Source of the DNA: JACDDK01 sp038198445
GTDB taxonomy: Bacteria; Actinomycetota; Rubrobacteria; Rubrobacterales; Rubrobacteraceae
Assembly (NCBI GenBank): GCA_038198445.1
Contig: JBBPZZ010000121.1
Location: 8,603 to 72,602 of the forward strand
Length of the DNA: 64,000 nt
Reading direction: 5' to 3'
Both the position numbers and the translations under genes were made by a program. Each line of letters opens with the position of its first letter. Position 1 is the stretch's first letter. This document shows, in pieces, positions 29,102-37,660 of this stretch. The notes beneath the pieces are model-generated. The model saw only the letters and a program-made list of their open reading frames with translations, was not told the origin of the DNA and did no database searches.

Positions 29102-29881
29102 TTAGCTCAGCTTCCTGACCTCGAATAACTCCCGAACGACGTGCAGGTTCAGATGTCCGGGCAGGAAGATGTCCCGCGACCACTGCGCCGGGCGCCCCTC
29201 CGTAAGATACATGGTCTGCGTCAGTGAGAGCGCGGCGGATACTGCTTCGAGTTGCAGACGAGACCCGGTCTCATCGTCCGGCTCGACCAGTACCGCCTCA
29301 ATGGACATCTGGGAGTACCCGACTGGAACTCCCCTTGAGACCAGGAGATCCAACAGCATCGCATCCGGCCGAAACCGCTCCCATACTTCCTCGATCCCGA
29401 TCACGGCCTCCGGCACCACGTCCACCATCCACGCTGCCCTCTTTCCCGCCATCAACAACACCCGTGAGACCCGCACCAGCGAACTCCCCTCCGGGACCTC
29501 CAGCGCGGCGGCTTCGTCCGGACCCGCCGGAACCGCGCTGATCTCCAGGTCCTCGCTGCCCAGCTCCAGCCCGAGACGCTCGGCGTGAACGGTGTAGGTC
29601 TCCAGACGCTCAAGGCCGGCGGCGAGACGCGCTCCTCGCGGCGGACGAACCAGAAACGTACCGCTCCCCTGCCGCCGCTCCAGCACGCCACGCTCCACCA
29701 GCCGCGCCAGACCGGCCCGAACCGTGATCCGCGACACCCCCAGCGAATCCACCAGCTCGACCTCCGGCGGGATGCGGTCCCCGGCCTTATAGCGGCCGCG
29801 CAGCAGGAGATCCTCCATCCGACGCTCGACTTGCAGGTACAGAGGAGCCCCACTTGGCGCTCTCGTTTTTCGACCTTCCAA
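29102..29881 (-). CDS. GntR-family (HutC/UTRA type) transcriptional regulator
   Basis: The 259-residue product has an N-terminal winged helix (PLYLQVERRMEDLLLRGRY; PPEVELVDSLGVSRITVRAG; GVLERRQGSGTFLV) and a C-terminal UTRA ligand domain (SSLVRVSRVLLMAGKRAAWM; SLTQTMYLTEGRPAQWSRDI). The start is TTG 29881. It stands divergent from the permease/SDR remnant at 30092, so it probably once controlled that operon. The ligand cannot be deduced, though an ethanolamine/amine substrate would fit the remnant permease. Confidence 0.93.
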   Translation of the reverse strand: MEGRKTRAPSGAPLYLQVERRMEDLLLRGRYKAGDRIPPEVELVDSLGVSRITVRAGLARLVERGVLERRQGSGTFLVRPPRGARLAAGLERLETYTVHAERLGLELGSEDLEISAVPAGPDEAAALEVPEGSSLVRVSRVLLMAGKRAAWMVDVVPEAVIGIEEVWERFRPDAMLLDLLVSRGVPVGYSQMSIEAVLVEPDDETGSRLQLEAVSAALSLTQTMYLTEGRPAQWSRDIFLPGHLNLHVVRELFEVRKLS

Positions 29882-30091
29882 CCCGACCGCTCTCTCCTCT
29901 CTCGCCCGTCCGGGTTAGAGGATATACGGCAATGCGCCCGAGCGCCGCATCTTTAGCCTCGTGTATAACAAATTGGTATTAACTATGATGGGATTGTAGC
30001 CATCGAGCCAATGCGGGGGTGAGTGGTTCGGGCGTTCGGCTGGGTTTTGCGCGATGGGTGCGGTCGTCTACTGGAGAAGGGAGAGTCTCGG

Positions 30092-30641
30092 ATGAACGAA
30101 TCAGACAAGAGGGGGGAGCAGGGGCGCCGAGTACGAGGAAGGCGGCGCCGATTACATGGATCAGCGCCAGTTGCAGCAAGGCGCCGCCGGATGGGTGCTG
30201 CTGGCCGGGCTCGGGGTCGCCTATGTAATTTCCGGAGACTTCGTGGGTTGGAACTTCGGGCTCGCCGAGGGTGGATGGGGCGGTTTGCTCGTCGCCACGC
30301 TGCTCATGGCGACGATGTACACGGCGATGGTCTTCGGGCTGGCGGAGCTCTCTTCGACGATACCGACGGCTGGTGGAGGGTACGGCTTTGTCCGGCGGGG
30401 GGTTCGTGTGAACGCGCTGTGTCCCGGCCCGGTAAACACGCCGCTCTTGCGGGAATTATTCGCCAAGGACCCGGAGAAGGCGGCGCGGCGGCTGATCCAC
30501 CTGCCGATGGGCCGGTTCGCCGAGGCTACGGAGATCGCCAACGCCGTCCTCTTCCTGGCCTCCGACGAGTCTTCCTACGTCAACGCCTCGACCTTTCTAG
30601 TTGACGGCGGACTCTCGGGGGCGTACGTTACGCCCGAGTAG
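30092..30641 (+). pseudogene. Chimeric remnant: ethanolamine-type permease N-terminus joined to SDR C-terminus
   Basis: Residues of the open frame from ATG 30156 up to about 30392 (GWVLLAGLGVAYVISGDF, GWNFGLAEGGWGGLL, GLAELSSTIPTAGGGYGF) are the first helices of an APC-family ethanolamine permease. The remainder (RVNALCPGPVNTPLLRELF; ATEIANAVLFLASDESSYVN; TFLVDGGLSGAYV) is the C-terminus of a short-chain dehydrogenase without its NAD or YxxxK part. An in-frame deletion must have joined them. An upstream start at 30092 (MNESDKRGEQG) continues the permease N-terminus only after a one-base shift near 30122-30125, a second lesion. Neither function can survive. Confidence 0.88.
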
Positions 30642-30652
30642 GAGGTGCGGGT

Positions 30653-31594
30653 ATGAGCTACGGTCTATCGAACAATATCCTCGACGCCATCGGGGGCACG
30701 CCACTGCTGGAGATAGAGGGCATTCACTGCAAGCTGGAGTATTTGAACCCGTCCGGTTCGGTAAAAGCTCGGATCGCCAAATACATGATCGAACGCGCCG
30801 AGAACGAAGGTCTCCTCAAACACGGTGACACCATCGTCGAGGCAACGAGCGGCAACACCGGCAACGCCCTCTCGATGGTCGCCGCCGTCAAGGGCTACAG
30901 GATGCTGGTCGTGATGCCGGAGGGGATGAGCGGTGAGCGGGTCGCCATAAGCCGCGCTTTCGGGGCGGAGGTCATGGAGATCGGACACTTCCACGTAAAC
31001 GAAGCCCTCGCCAAAGCAAAGGATCTCGGAAGAGAGCCCGGCTACTTCTGCCCCTCGCAGTTCGAGAGCGAGTGGAACGTCGAGGAGAACCGCACCTGGC
31101 TGGGACCGGAAATTTTGGCCCAGCTACCACCGGACGGCGTCCCGGACGCGGTCGTCATGGGCGTCGGTACTGGCGGCACGCTCATCGGTGTGGGCCAGGC
31201 GTTCCGGGAGGTCAATCCATCCGTCAAGCTCTTCGCGATGGAGCCCTCCGAGTCATCGACCATCCTGTGCGGCGAGGTCGGGGATCACCTCATAGAAGGC
31301 ATCTCCGATGGCTTCGTCCCCGGCATCTTCGAGCGCCACAGGAGTTCAGTGGACGACGCCCTAACTGTTGACTCCGAAGAAGCCGTCGAGGAGATGCGCC
31401 GCCTCGCCAAACAGCACGGCCTCTTCGTCGGCCCAAGCAGCGGAGCGAACCTGATCGCCGCCAAAAAAGTCCGCGAGTCCTACCCGAAGCTAGAGACCAT
31501 CGTCACCCTATTCTGCGACGAGGGCGAGAAGTACATAAGCGAGCACTTCGCGGCGAAGAATGAGGTCCAGGTTACCTCCGAGACATACTCGTAG
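30653..31594 (+). CDS. Cysteine synthase / PLP-dependent beta-replacing enzyme
   Basis: Fold-type II PLP enzyme, likely making cysteine from O-acetylserine (or a relative such as phosphoserine) and sulfide. The 313-residue product has NPSGSVKARIAKYMIE (PLP lysine), EATSGNTGNALSMVAAVKGY (substrate loop), VGTGGTLIGVGQAF (phosphate cradle) and LFVGPSSGANLIAA. The usual family motif NPxxSVKDR reads SVKAR here, with Ala for Asp. It starts 12 bases after the chimera's stop and could be read from the same upstream promoter. CysK and CysM cannot be distinguished by eye. Confidence 0.9.
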   Translation: MSYGLSNNILDAIGGTPLLEIEGIHCKLEYLNPSGSVKARIAKYMIERAENEGLLKHGDTIVEATSGNTGNALSMVAAVKGYRMLVVMPEGMSGERVAISRAFGAEVMEIGHFHVNEALAKAKDLGREPGYFCPSQFESEWNVEENRTWLGPEILAQLPPDGVPDAVVMGVGTGGTLIGVGQAFREVNPSVKLFAMEPSESSTILCGEVGDHLIEGISDGFVPGIFERHRSSVDDALTVDSEEAVEEMRRLAKQHGLFVGPSSGANLIAAKKVRESYPKLETIVTLFCDEGEKYISEHFAAKNEVQVTSETYS

Positions 31595-31654
31595 AGTAAT
31601 CTCGGGCATAACCAGCGTCGTGACCGTTATGCTATAGTCCGAACTTGTCCGAAG

Positions 31655-31850
31655 AGGATCGCGGGAGAGAGTTGTGGGGACCGGGGGGAACTCCGAACAG
31701 CCGCCGAAGGTGAAAGGGTTGCACGAGCAGTCTGAATCTCTCAGGCAGAAGGACCGCGGATCGGAGGGCGTCCTGGAGAGTCCGGCTCTCCGTAGCTTCG
31801 CTGGGCCGGCGCCGACGGGGTAACACTCTCAGGTTTGGGACAGGGCGGAA
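31655..31850 (+). promoter_or_regulatory. Tandem glycine riboswitch
   Basis: Two glycine aptamers in series ahead of gcvPA. The first spans about 31660-31759 with GGGAGAGAG, GCCGCCGAAGG and TCTCTCAGGCAGAAGGACCG. The second spans about 31773-31846 with GGAGAGTCCGG, GGCGCCGACGGGG and ACTCTCAGGTTTGGGACAG. These are the conserved core sequences of the gcvT motif. Glycine binding usually switches the cleavage operon on. A TATAGT -10 candidate lies at 31633-31638; a clear -35 is not seen. Confidence 0.96.
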
Positions 31851-31885
31851 AATGTAACGCTCACCCGATAAGGGGGTATAGCCGC

Positions 31886-33172
31886 GTGGCGCGATTTACA
31901 CCGCACACCGAGGAAGACGTACGGGAGATGCTGGACGCAATCGGGGTCTCGACCCTGGATGACCTCTTCGCCGACGTAGAACCCAAGATCGAGGGGGAGT
32001 TGGGCCTCCCGCCGGCTCTCTCTGAGTACGAGGCGCTCCGGGAGGTGGACGCGCTGGCGAAGAAGAACGTCGCCGGGTTGCCGATCTTCCTGGGCGCCGG
32101 GGCCTATGACCGTATAGTTCCATCGGCGGTCGGCGCGATCATCTCCCGAGGCGAGTTCCTGACCTCTTACACCCCATACCAACCGGAGATCAGCCAGGGA
32201 ACCCTGCAATCCATCTTCGAGTTCCAGTCCATCATCTCCGAACTCACCGGCCTCGAAGTCTCCAACGCCTCCGTCTACGATGGCGCAAACGCCGTAGCCG
32301 AAGCCGCCCTTATGACCGCCCGCCTGACCAAACGCGATCCAAAAGTAGCCGTATCGAAGGGCTTGAATCCCCGCTACCGCGAAGTCATAGAGACTTACCG
32401 CGTGGAGGTCGTCGAACTACCGTTGGAGAACGGAAGGACGGACTACGCGAACGTCCCGGACGACGTCTCCGGCGTCTTTGTGCAGAGCCCCAGTTTCTAC
32501 GGGGTAGTCGAGGATATATCGGCGGCGTCGGAGGCGGCTCATGCGGCTGGGGCGCTCTCGGTGGCGGTGTGCGATCCGATCTCGCTGGCAGTCCTGGAAG
32601 CTCCGGGTAACCTCGGCGCGGATGTCGCGGTAGGCGAGGCCCAACCGCTCGGGATGCCGCTCCTCTTCGGTGGACCTTACGCCGGATACATGTCGACCAA
32701 AGCCGAGTTCGTGCGCCAACTACCGGGACGCATCTGCGGCGAGACCGTGGACAAGGACGGCAAACTCGCCTACGTCCTCACTCTGCGAGGCCGCGAGCAG
32801 GACATCCGCCGCGCCCGCGCCAACTCCAACATCTGCACCAACCAGGCTCTAACCGCCCTAGCCGCAACCGTCTACACCGCCCTCATGGGACCGGAGGGAC
32901 TGCGCGAGGTCGCCGAACTCTCCACCTCCAAAGCCCACTACCTGGCCGAAAAACTTGGGGAAGCCGGACTGAAGCTCCGTTACCCGGACGCTCCGTTCCT
33001 GTGGGAGTTCGCTGTAGAGTTGCCCGATGTAGCGCGTGTCAATGACGCATTATTAAGTAACAATATGATTGGAGGTCTGGATCTCGGCGACGGAGCCATG
33101 CTCGTCGCGGTGACGGAGAAGCGAACAAAGGACGAACTCGACGCTTTCGTGGAGGTGGTGCGGAATGCTTAA
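31886..33172 (+). CDS. gcvPA: Glycine dehydrogenase (decarboxylating) subunit 1
   Basis: P-protein alpha half. With subunit 2 it decarboxylates glycine and passes aminomethyl to GcvH. The 428-residue product begins MARFTPHTEEDVREML, continues AGAYDRIVPSAVGAIISRGE, and has the GMPLLFGGPYAGYM and GRICGETVDKDGK segments of the family. The GTG start at 31886 follows AAGGGGGT; the longer open frame would begin inside the riboswitch. The two-subunit P-protein is typical of Firmicutes, Thermus and some actinobacteria. Overlaps gcvPB by eight bases. Confidence 0.96.
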   Translation: MARFTPHTEEDVREMLDAIGVSTLDDLFADVEPKIEGELGLPPALSEYEALREVDALAKKNVAGLPIFLGAGAYDRIVPSAVGAIISRGEFLTSYTPYQPEISQGTLQSIFEFQSIISELTGLEVSNASVYDGANAVAEAALMTARLTKRDPKVAVSKGLNPRYREVIETYRVEVVELPLENGRTDYANVPDDVSGVFVQSPSFYGVVEDISAASEAAHAAGALSVAVCDPISLAVLEAPGNLGADVAVGEAQPLGMPLLFGGPYAGYMSTKAEFVRQLPGRICGETVDKDGKLAYVLTLRGREQDIRRARANSNICTNQALTALAATVYTALMGPEGLREVAELSTSKAHYLAEKLGEAGLKLRYPDAPFLWEFAVELPDVARVNDALLSNNMIGGLDLGDGAMLVAVTEKRTKDELDAFVEVVRNA

Positions 33173-34580
33173 CAACCTGATCCGGGACCGGGGCCGCGAA
33201 GGCCGCCGCGGTTTCACCCTCCCCAAACCCGACACGGAGACGAAGAACCTGAACGATATCATCCCCAAGTCCGCACTCCGCAAGGAGACGCCGAACCTCG
33301 CTGAGGTGGACGAGCCGACCGTGATCCGTCACTACACCAACCTCTCCCGCCAGAACCAGGGCATCGACACCACGTTCTACCCCCTCGGCTCCTGCACGAT
33401 GAAGCACAACCCCCGCGCCAACGAAGTCGCCGCCGCGGTCCCAGGCTTCGCCGGCCTCCATCCCTTGCAGCCCGAAGCTCAGGGCCAGGGCGCGTTGCGG
33501 GTCATGTACGAACTGCAAGGTTTCCTCGCCGAGGTCTCCGGGCTACCGGCGGTCTCGTTGCAGCCGCTCGCCGGGGCGCAGGGCGAACTGACGAGCATCC
33601 TGATGGTGAAGAAGTTCTTCGAGGCCGCCGGGGACGACACGCGTACCACGGTACTCGTGCCGTCCACGGCTCACGGGACCAACCCGGCGACGGCCTCGAT
33701 GGCGGATTTTAAGAGCAAGGAAATTGGGCTTGATGAACACGGCTGCGTCGACGTTGATGAGTTGCGTTCGATGGTCGATGCGTCGACCGCGGCGTTGATG
33801 ATCACGAACCCGAATACCTGCGGCGTCTTCGAGCGGAACATCGCCGAAATAGCCGAAGTCCTGCACGAAGTCGGCGCGTTCTTGTATATGGACGGCGCGA
33901 ACATGAACGCCAACATGGGCCGCTTCCAACCCGCTGCCGCTGGCGTGGACATCATGCACTACAATCTGCACAAAACTTTCTCCACCCCCCACGGCGGCGG
34001 AGGGCCTGGCTCCGGCGCGATAGCCTGCGTCGAGCGACTCGCCCCCTTCCGTCCGGACCCCGTAGTCGGAAAAGATGGCGACAAGTACGCCTTCGTCGCC
34101 CCGGAGAAGACCATCGGGCGCGTCACGACCTTTCACGGGAACTTCGGCGTGTTGCTCAAGGCTTGGAACTACATAAAGATGCACGGCCCGGAGCTTCGCG
34201 ACGTGACCGATATGGCCGTTCTGAACGCAAACTACGTTCGGGCGAAGCTGCGCGGCACGTACCGCATTCCTTACGACGAGCTTTGCAAACACGAGGTCGT
34301 CGCGCAGCCGGCGGAGGGCAAGAAGGCGCTCGACATAGCGAAGGGGCTAATCGACCACGGTTATCATCCTCCGACGATTTATTTCCCTCTCGTCGTAAAA
34401 GAAGCCATGTTGATAGAGCCCACCGAGTCCGAGTCGAAAGAGACCCTTGACGACTTTATCGGGGCGATGCTGGAGCTCGCCGAGACGAGCCCCGAGGAAC
34501 TCGAAGCCGCGCCCACGCACGCCCCAACCCGCCGCCTCGACGAGACCCGCGCCGCCCGCAACCTGAAGGCCCGGTGGTAG
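33165..34580 (+). CDS. gcvPB: Glycine dehydrogenase (decarboxylating) subunit 2
   Basis: P-protein beta half, carrying PLP. The 471-residue product has FYPLGSCTMKHNPRANE, QPLAGAQGELTSILM, STAHGTNPATASMADF and the PLP-lysine site DIMHYNLHKTFSTPHGGGGP. It is coupled to gcvPA through an eight-base overlap and followed by gcvT after three bases. Family length is usually near 480 residues, so it is complete. Confidence 0.97.
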   Translation: MLNNLIRDRGREGRRGFTLPKPDTETKNLNDIIPKSALRKETPNLAEVDEPTVIRHYTNLSRQNQGIDTTFYPLGSCTMKHNPRANEVAAAVPGFAGLHPLQPEAQGQGALRVMYELQGFLAEVSGLPAVSLQPLAGAQGELTSILMVKKFFEAAGDDTRTTVLVPSTAHGTNPATASMADFKSKEIGLDEHGCVDVDELRSMVDASTAALMITNPNTCGVFERNIAEIAEVLHEVGAFLYMDGANMNANMGRFQPAAAGVDIMHYNLHKTFSTPHGGGGPGSGAIACVERLAPFRPDPVVGKDGDKYAFVAPEKTIGRVTTFHGNFGVLLKAWNYIKMHGPELRDVTDMAVLNANYVRAKLRGTYRIPYDELCKHEVVAQPAEGKKALDIAKGLIDHGYHPPTIYFPLVVKEAMLIEPTESESKETLDDFIGAMLELAETSPEELEAAPTHAPTRRLDETRAARNLKARW

Positions 34581-34583
34581 CCG

Positions 34584-35663
34584 ATGCCGGACCTACGCCG
34601 CACCCCGCTCTACGAGGAGCACATGGCTCTAGGCGCCCGGCTCGTGGACTTCGCAGGCTGGGAAATGCCCGTGCAATATGCTGGCATCAAAGCCGAACAT
34701 CAAGCCGTCCGCAACCACGCCGGACTCTTCGACGTCTCGCACATGGGCGAGGCCGTCTTCCGCGGCCCGGACGCCGAAGCCGCCATCCAGCGGCTCGTCA
34801 CCCGCGACGTGTCCAGGCTCGCGGAGGGCCAGGCCGGTTACGCGGCGGTCTGCTACGAGGATGGCGGCACCGTGGACGACGTGCTCGTCTACCGCCGTCC
34901 GGAGGACTTCCTCATCGTCGTCAACGCCTCAAACCGGGAGAAGGACCTCGAACACTTCCGCGCCAATACGAAGGACCTGGAGGTGGAAGTCTCCGACGAA
35001 TCGGACGATTGGGCGCTGTTGGCGTTGCAGGGACCGGAGGTCGCCGGGATGCTTCAGAGCTTTACCGACATGGACCTCTCGCCCATAAAATACTATCGGT
35101 TTGTCGAAGGTGAGGTGGATGGCGCGGCGGCGACCTTTTCGCGCACCGGCTATACGGGCGAGGATGGGTTCGAGATCTTCTTGCGCCCGGATTGCGCTCC
35201 ACGTGTCTGGCGGCGGCTGGTCGAAGCCGGAGCCACCCCTGTTGGACTCGGGGCGCGCGACACGCTGCGCCTCGAAGCCGGGATGTGTCTCTACGGCAAC
35301 GAACTGGACGAGGAGACGACGCCGCTGGAAGCTGGGATCTCCTTCGCCGTGCATCTGACGAAGGAGCCGGAGTTCATCGGGCGCGGAGCGCTGCTACGGG
35401 AAGACCTGGAGGGGCTTCGCAAGAAGCTGGTTGGCTTCGAGCTGGAAGGACGCGGCATCGCGCGCCACGGCCACACCGTCACGGAGGGCGCGGAGATCGT
35501 AGGCCAAGTCACCAGCGGCACCCATTCTCCTACGCTGAACCGGGCCATCGGACTTGCGCTCGTCGAGCCGGGGGTACGAGATAGGTTCTCGGTGGTGATC
35601 CGGGACCGTCCCGTACCGGCCAGGACCGTGCCACTACCGTTCTATAAGCGCGAAAAGAAGTAG
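34584..35663 (+). CDS. gcvT: Glycine cleavage system T protein (aminomethyltransferase)
   Basis: GcvT releases ammonia from the aminomethyl-lipoyl GcvH and passes the carbon to tetrahydrofolate. The 359-residue product has RTPLYEEHMALGARLVDFAG, HAGLFDVSHMGE, the folate-pocket regions (YAAVCYEDGGTVDDVLVYR; FSRTGYTGEDGFEIF) and AGMCLYGNELDEETTPLEAG with the conserved late GTHSPTLNRAIGLA. All typical. Part of the gcvPA-gcvPB-gcvT-gcvH operon under the glycine riboswitch. Confidence 0.97.
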   Translation: MPDLRRTPLYEEHMALGARLVDFAGWEMPVQYAGIKAEHQAVRNHAGLFDVSHMGEAVFRGPDAEAAIQRLVTRDVSRLAEGQAGYAAVCYEDGGTVDDVLVYRRPEDFLIVVNASNREKDLEHFRANTKDLEVEVSDESDDWALLALQGPEVAGMLQSFTDMDLSPIKYYRFVEGEVDGAAATFSRTGYTGEDGFEIFLRPDCAPRVWRRLVEAGATPVGLGARDTLRLEAGMCLYGNELDEETTPLEAGISFAVHLTKEPEFIGRGALLREDLEGLRKKLVGFELEGRGIARHGHTVTEGAEIVGQVTSGTHSPTLNRAIGLALVEPGVRDRFSVVIRDRPVPARTVPLPFYKREKK

Positions 35664-35675
35664 GAGAGGAGATAC

Positions 35676-36065
35676 ATGAGCTTGCCGGAAGACCTTCAGT
35701 ACGCCAAGAGCCACGAGTGGATCCGCACCGAAGAAGATACCGTCACCATCGGCATAACCGACCACGCCCAGGACGAGCTGGGCGACGTCGTCTTCGTCGA
35801 GCTTCCCGAGGAAGGCGATACCTTCGATGCTGGAGACTCATTCGGAACGGTAGAGTCCGTCAAGGCCGTCTCCGACCTATACACCCCGGTCGGCGGCGAG
35901 GTAGCGGAAGTCAACGCGGCACTCAACGACAGCCCGGAGAAGATCAACGAAGACCCATACGGAGACGGCTGGATCGTTAAACTCCGTATCTCCGGCGAAG
36001 GACCGTCCAATGACAGCCTCCTCTCCGCCGCCGACTACGAAAAATTCCTCGAAGAAGAAGGATAG
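35676..36065 (+). CDS. gcvH: Glycine cleavage system H protein
   Basis: Lipoyl carrier that shuttles the aminomethyl group between the P and T proteins. The 129-residue product has the lipoyl site ESVKAVSDLYTP with Lys63, preceded by GDVVFVELPEEGD and followed by GGEVAEVNAAL and ENDSP-type NDSPEKINEDPYGDGW. ATG follows AGGAGAGGAG. Ends the operon and is followed by a terminator. Confidence 0.97.
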   Translation: MSLPEDLQYAKSHEWIRTEEDTVTIGITDHAQDELGDVVFVELPEEGDTFDAGDSFGTVESVKAVSDLYTPVGGEVAEVNAALNDSPEKINEDPYGDGWIVKLRISGEGPSNDSLLSAADYEKFLEEEG

Positions 36066-36080
36066 TCCTCTCTGAAGTCG

Positions 36081-36111
36081 CCCGGAGGGTCTCCCGAGAA
36101 CGTCCTCCGGG
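36081..36111 (+). terminator. Terminator-like hairpin after gcvH
   Basis: CCCGGAGG (36081-36088) pairs with 36104-36111 around a 15-base loop; the tail GGATTTCTC has a few T residues. It lies 15 bases after the gcvH stop. Confidence 0.7.
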
Positions 36112-36385
36112 TGGATTTCTCTACACACATATGTGCAATTTACAGATATTGACAAAATGTTTCTAGATTCTTTGTTCCAAGCCCTTTACAAAGTGTAACT
36201 AGCGCAGTATCATTCTGTTTGTCGGTTGGTGCGAAACCAGATCGACACAATTAAAGAGCCTGGGGCGCTACTCCTCCTTTCCCTTTCCCCACCTATCACC
36301 CCTAGGTTGCGTCTCAGGCTCTTCCCCTTATTTATCCGACAGGCAACCTCAACGAAGAAACCGTTGCGCCGTGGTTTGTGTTGCG
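36112..36385. other. Intergenic region between gcvH and the rex terminator
   Basis: About 270 bases, partly AT-rich (36120-36215). No reading frame with coding character and no clear promoter pair. I see nothing I can name. Confidence 0.4.
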
Positions 36386-36419
36386 AAAAAAGAGGCTACC
36401 GGAGGGATCCAATAGCCTC
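36386..36419 (-). terminator. Intrinsic terminator of rex
   Basis: On the minus strand GAGGCTA pairs with TAGCCTC around a 14-base loop and is followed directly by six T residues (plus-strand A-run 36386-36391). A textbook rho-independent terminator 34 bases after the rex stop. Confidence 0.9.
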
Positions 36420-36452
36420 GGCTTCTTTGGGACCTGTAGCCCGGAGCTTACG

Positions 36453-37088
36453 CTACGAGGCTTCTCCTACCTGTGTGAGGTAGTAGAGGGTGTGCATAAG
36501 CTGGGCGGTTGGGTCTATGCGGTGAATCTCCACGTCGCTGGGAACGTGAAGCAGGACATCGGTGTAGTTGAGGATTACCCGTATGCCGGCGTCTACCATG
36601 AGGTCGGCGACCTCCTGGGCGGAGGACGAAGGGGTGGCAATGATGCCGATGATCTCTTCCGCCTCTTTCACGCTTTTCTTGAGCTCATCGAGGTGTTTGA
36701 CCACGACGTTGCCGACCGTGCGCCCGGCCTTCTCGGGGTCGTTGTCGAAGACGTCGTGTATGACGAATCCGCGCTTGGGCAGGATGGTGCTGGAAGCAAT
36801 GGCGCTACCCAGGTTGCCGGCCCCCACGAGCGCGATGTCGTAGGTCTGCCTCAGTCCCAGGATACTCCGAACCGCCTCGACGAGGTCATAGGCCTGGTAG
36901 CCCACCCCGCGAGTACCGGAGAAGCCTATGGCGTTAAGGTCCCGGCGTACCTGCACCGGGTTTATGCCGGTGAAGTCCCCAAGCTCCTTGCTCGAAACCG
37001 CGTCGCGGCTTTCTTCTATGAGCTGCTGTGTGGTACGGAGGTATTTCGTCAGCCTATTCGTAAGGCCCGGTTGTAGCGTGGCTCGCAC
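36453..37088 (-). CDS. rex: Redox-sensing transcriptional repressor Rex
   Basis: Rex binds DNA when the NAD+/NADH ratio is high and lets go when NADH rises, controlling fermentation and respiration genes. The 211-residue product has an N-terminal winged helix (VSSKELGDFTGINPVQVRRDL), the LNAIGFSGTRGVGYQ linker, the Rossmann NAD site IALVGAGNLGSAIASS, and the C-terminal domain-swap helix ending MHTLYYLTQV. GTG start 37088. A strong promoter and terminator make it monocistronic. I did not find a convincing full Rex operator in the window. Confidence 0.96.
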   Translation of the reverse strand: MRATLQPGLTNRLTKYLRTTQQLIEESRDAVSSKELGDFTGINPVQVRRDLNAIGFSGTRGVGYQAYDLVEAVRSILGLRQTYDIALVGAGNLGSAIASSTILPKRGFVIHDVFDNDPEKAGRTVGNVVVKHLDELKKSVKEAEEIIGIIATPSSSAQEVADLMVDAGIRVILNYTDVLLHVPSDVEIHRIDPTAQLMHTLYYLTQVGEAS

Positions 37089-37135
37089 CTTGTATCATGC
37101 TCCTTATGTTTCGTCCAGTCGGATATGGTGAGAGC

Positions 37136-37163
37136 ATTGTAACAAAATGGTCTGCTCTTGCAA
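37136..37163 (-). promoter_or_regulatory. Candidate rex promoter
   Basis: On the minus strand TTGCAA (37163-37158), a 16-base spacer and TACAAT (37141-37136), about 47 bases before the GTG start. The -10 is part of a short TTGTTACAA palindrome, too short for a full Rex site. Confidence 0.5.
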
Positions 37164-37660
37164 TAACGATGCTCCTAAGAGACGACAAATCAGTAAGCAA
37201 GCTAGATTACAGCACCGTTGATAGCCAAAACCACAGGCTCAGGGAACTGTCAAAAGGGTCAGATGGAGGGATCTGTGGGGTAGCGGCATCGGGGTTGAGA
37301 TGGAGTCAGGGCCGGTGAGATCTCTTCTGGAGGCCAGCCGATTTGGGAGGCAGCGCCACCAGTGGGACATCGGGAGCAAGGTATCGTCGGAGGAGGTCTC
37401 CGGGATATACGGCATCCGCGAAAGTGATATTCACCGGGGTTAGATGCACCGGGTCGAAATACCTGCTATGATCGCGGTCGTGGAGAGAGACCACATAGAG
37501 TTTATTTCCAGCTTCCTCACCGGACGGTGCCCTCGACCGTCCCTGCCCCGACCGTCCCTGTAGGGATCGCGCTCGGGGCATCCGCGTTTCTCCGGCTATT
37601 TCGGAGTAGTCTGCGGAACAGGCTCAATCCACGAACCATATTGAGTAATCGGGGGAAACC
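37164..37660. other. Long intergenic region before the GNAT gene
   Basis: About 500 bases with no convincing gene. It contains a direct repeat of GACCGTCCCTG (37540-37550 and 37555-37565). Two short overlapping frames lack family features. Codon pattern and composition are uneven. Confidence 0.45.

Noticed and set aside
29960..29995. GntR operator between the GntR gene and the chimera
   Set aside because: AATTGGTATTAACTAT has only partial symmetry; not enough to name a site.
37130..37145. Rex operator at the rex promoter
   Set aside because: The TTGTTACAA palindrome is half the length of the usual 16-18-base Rex site.
37306..37581. 91-codon minus-strand frame
   Set aside because: No family features or ribosome site, and it begins in a GACCGTCCCTG direct repeat.
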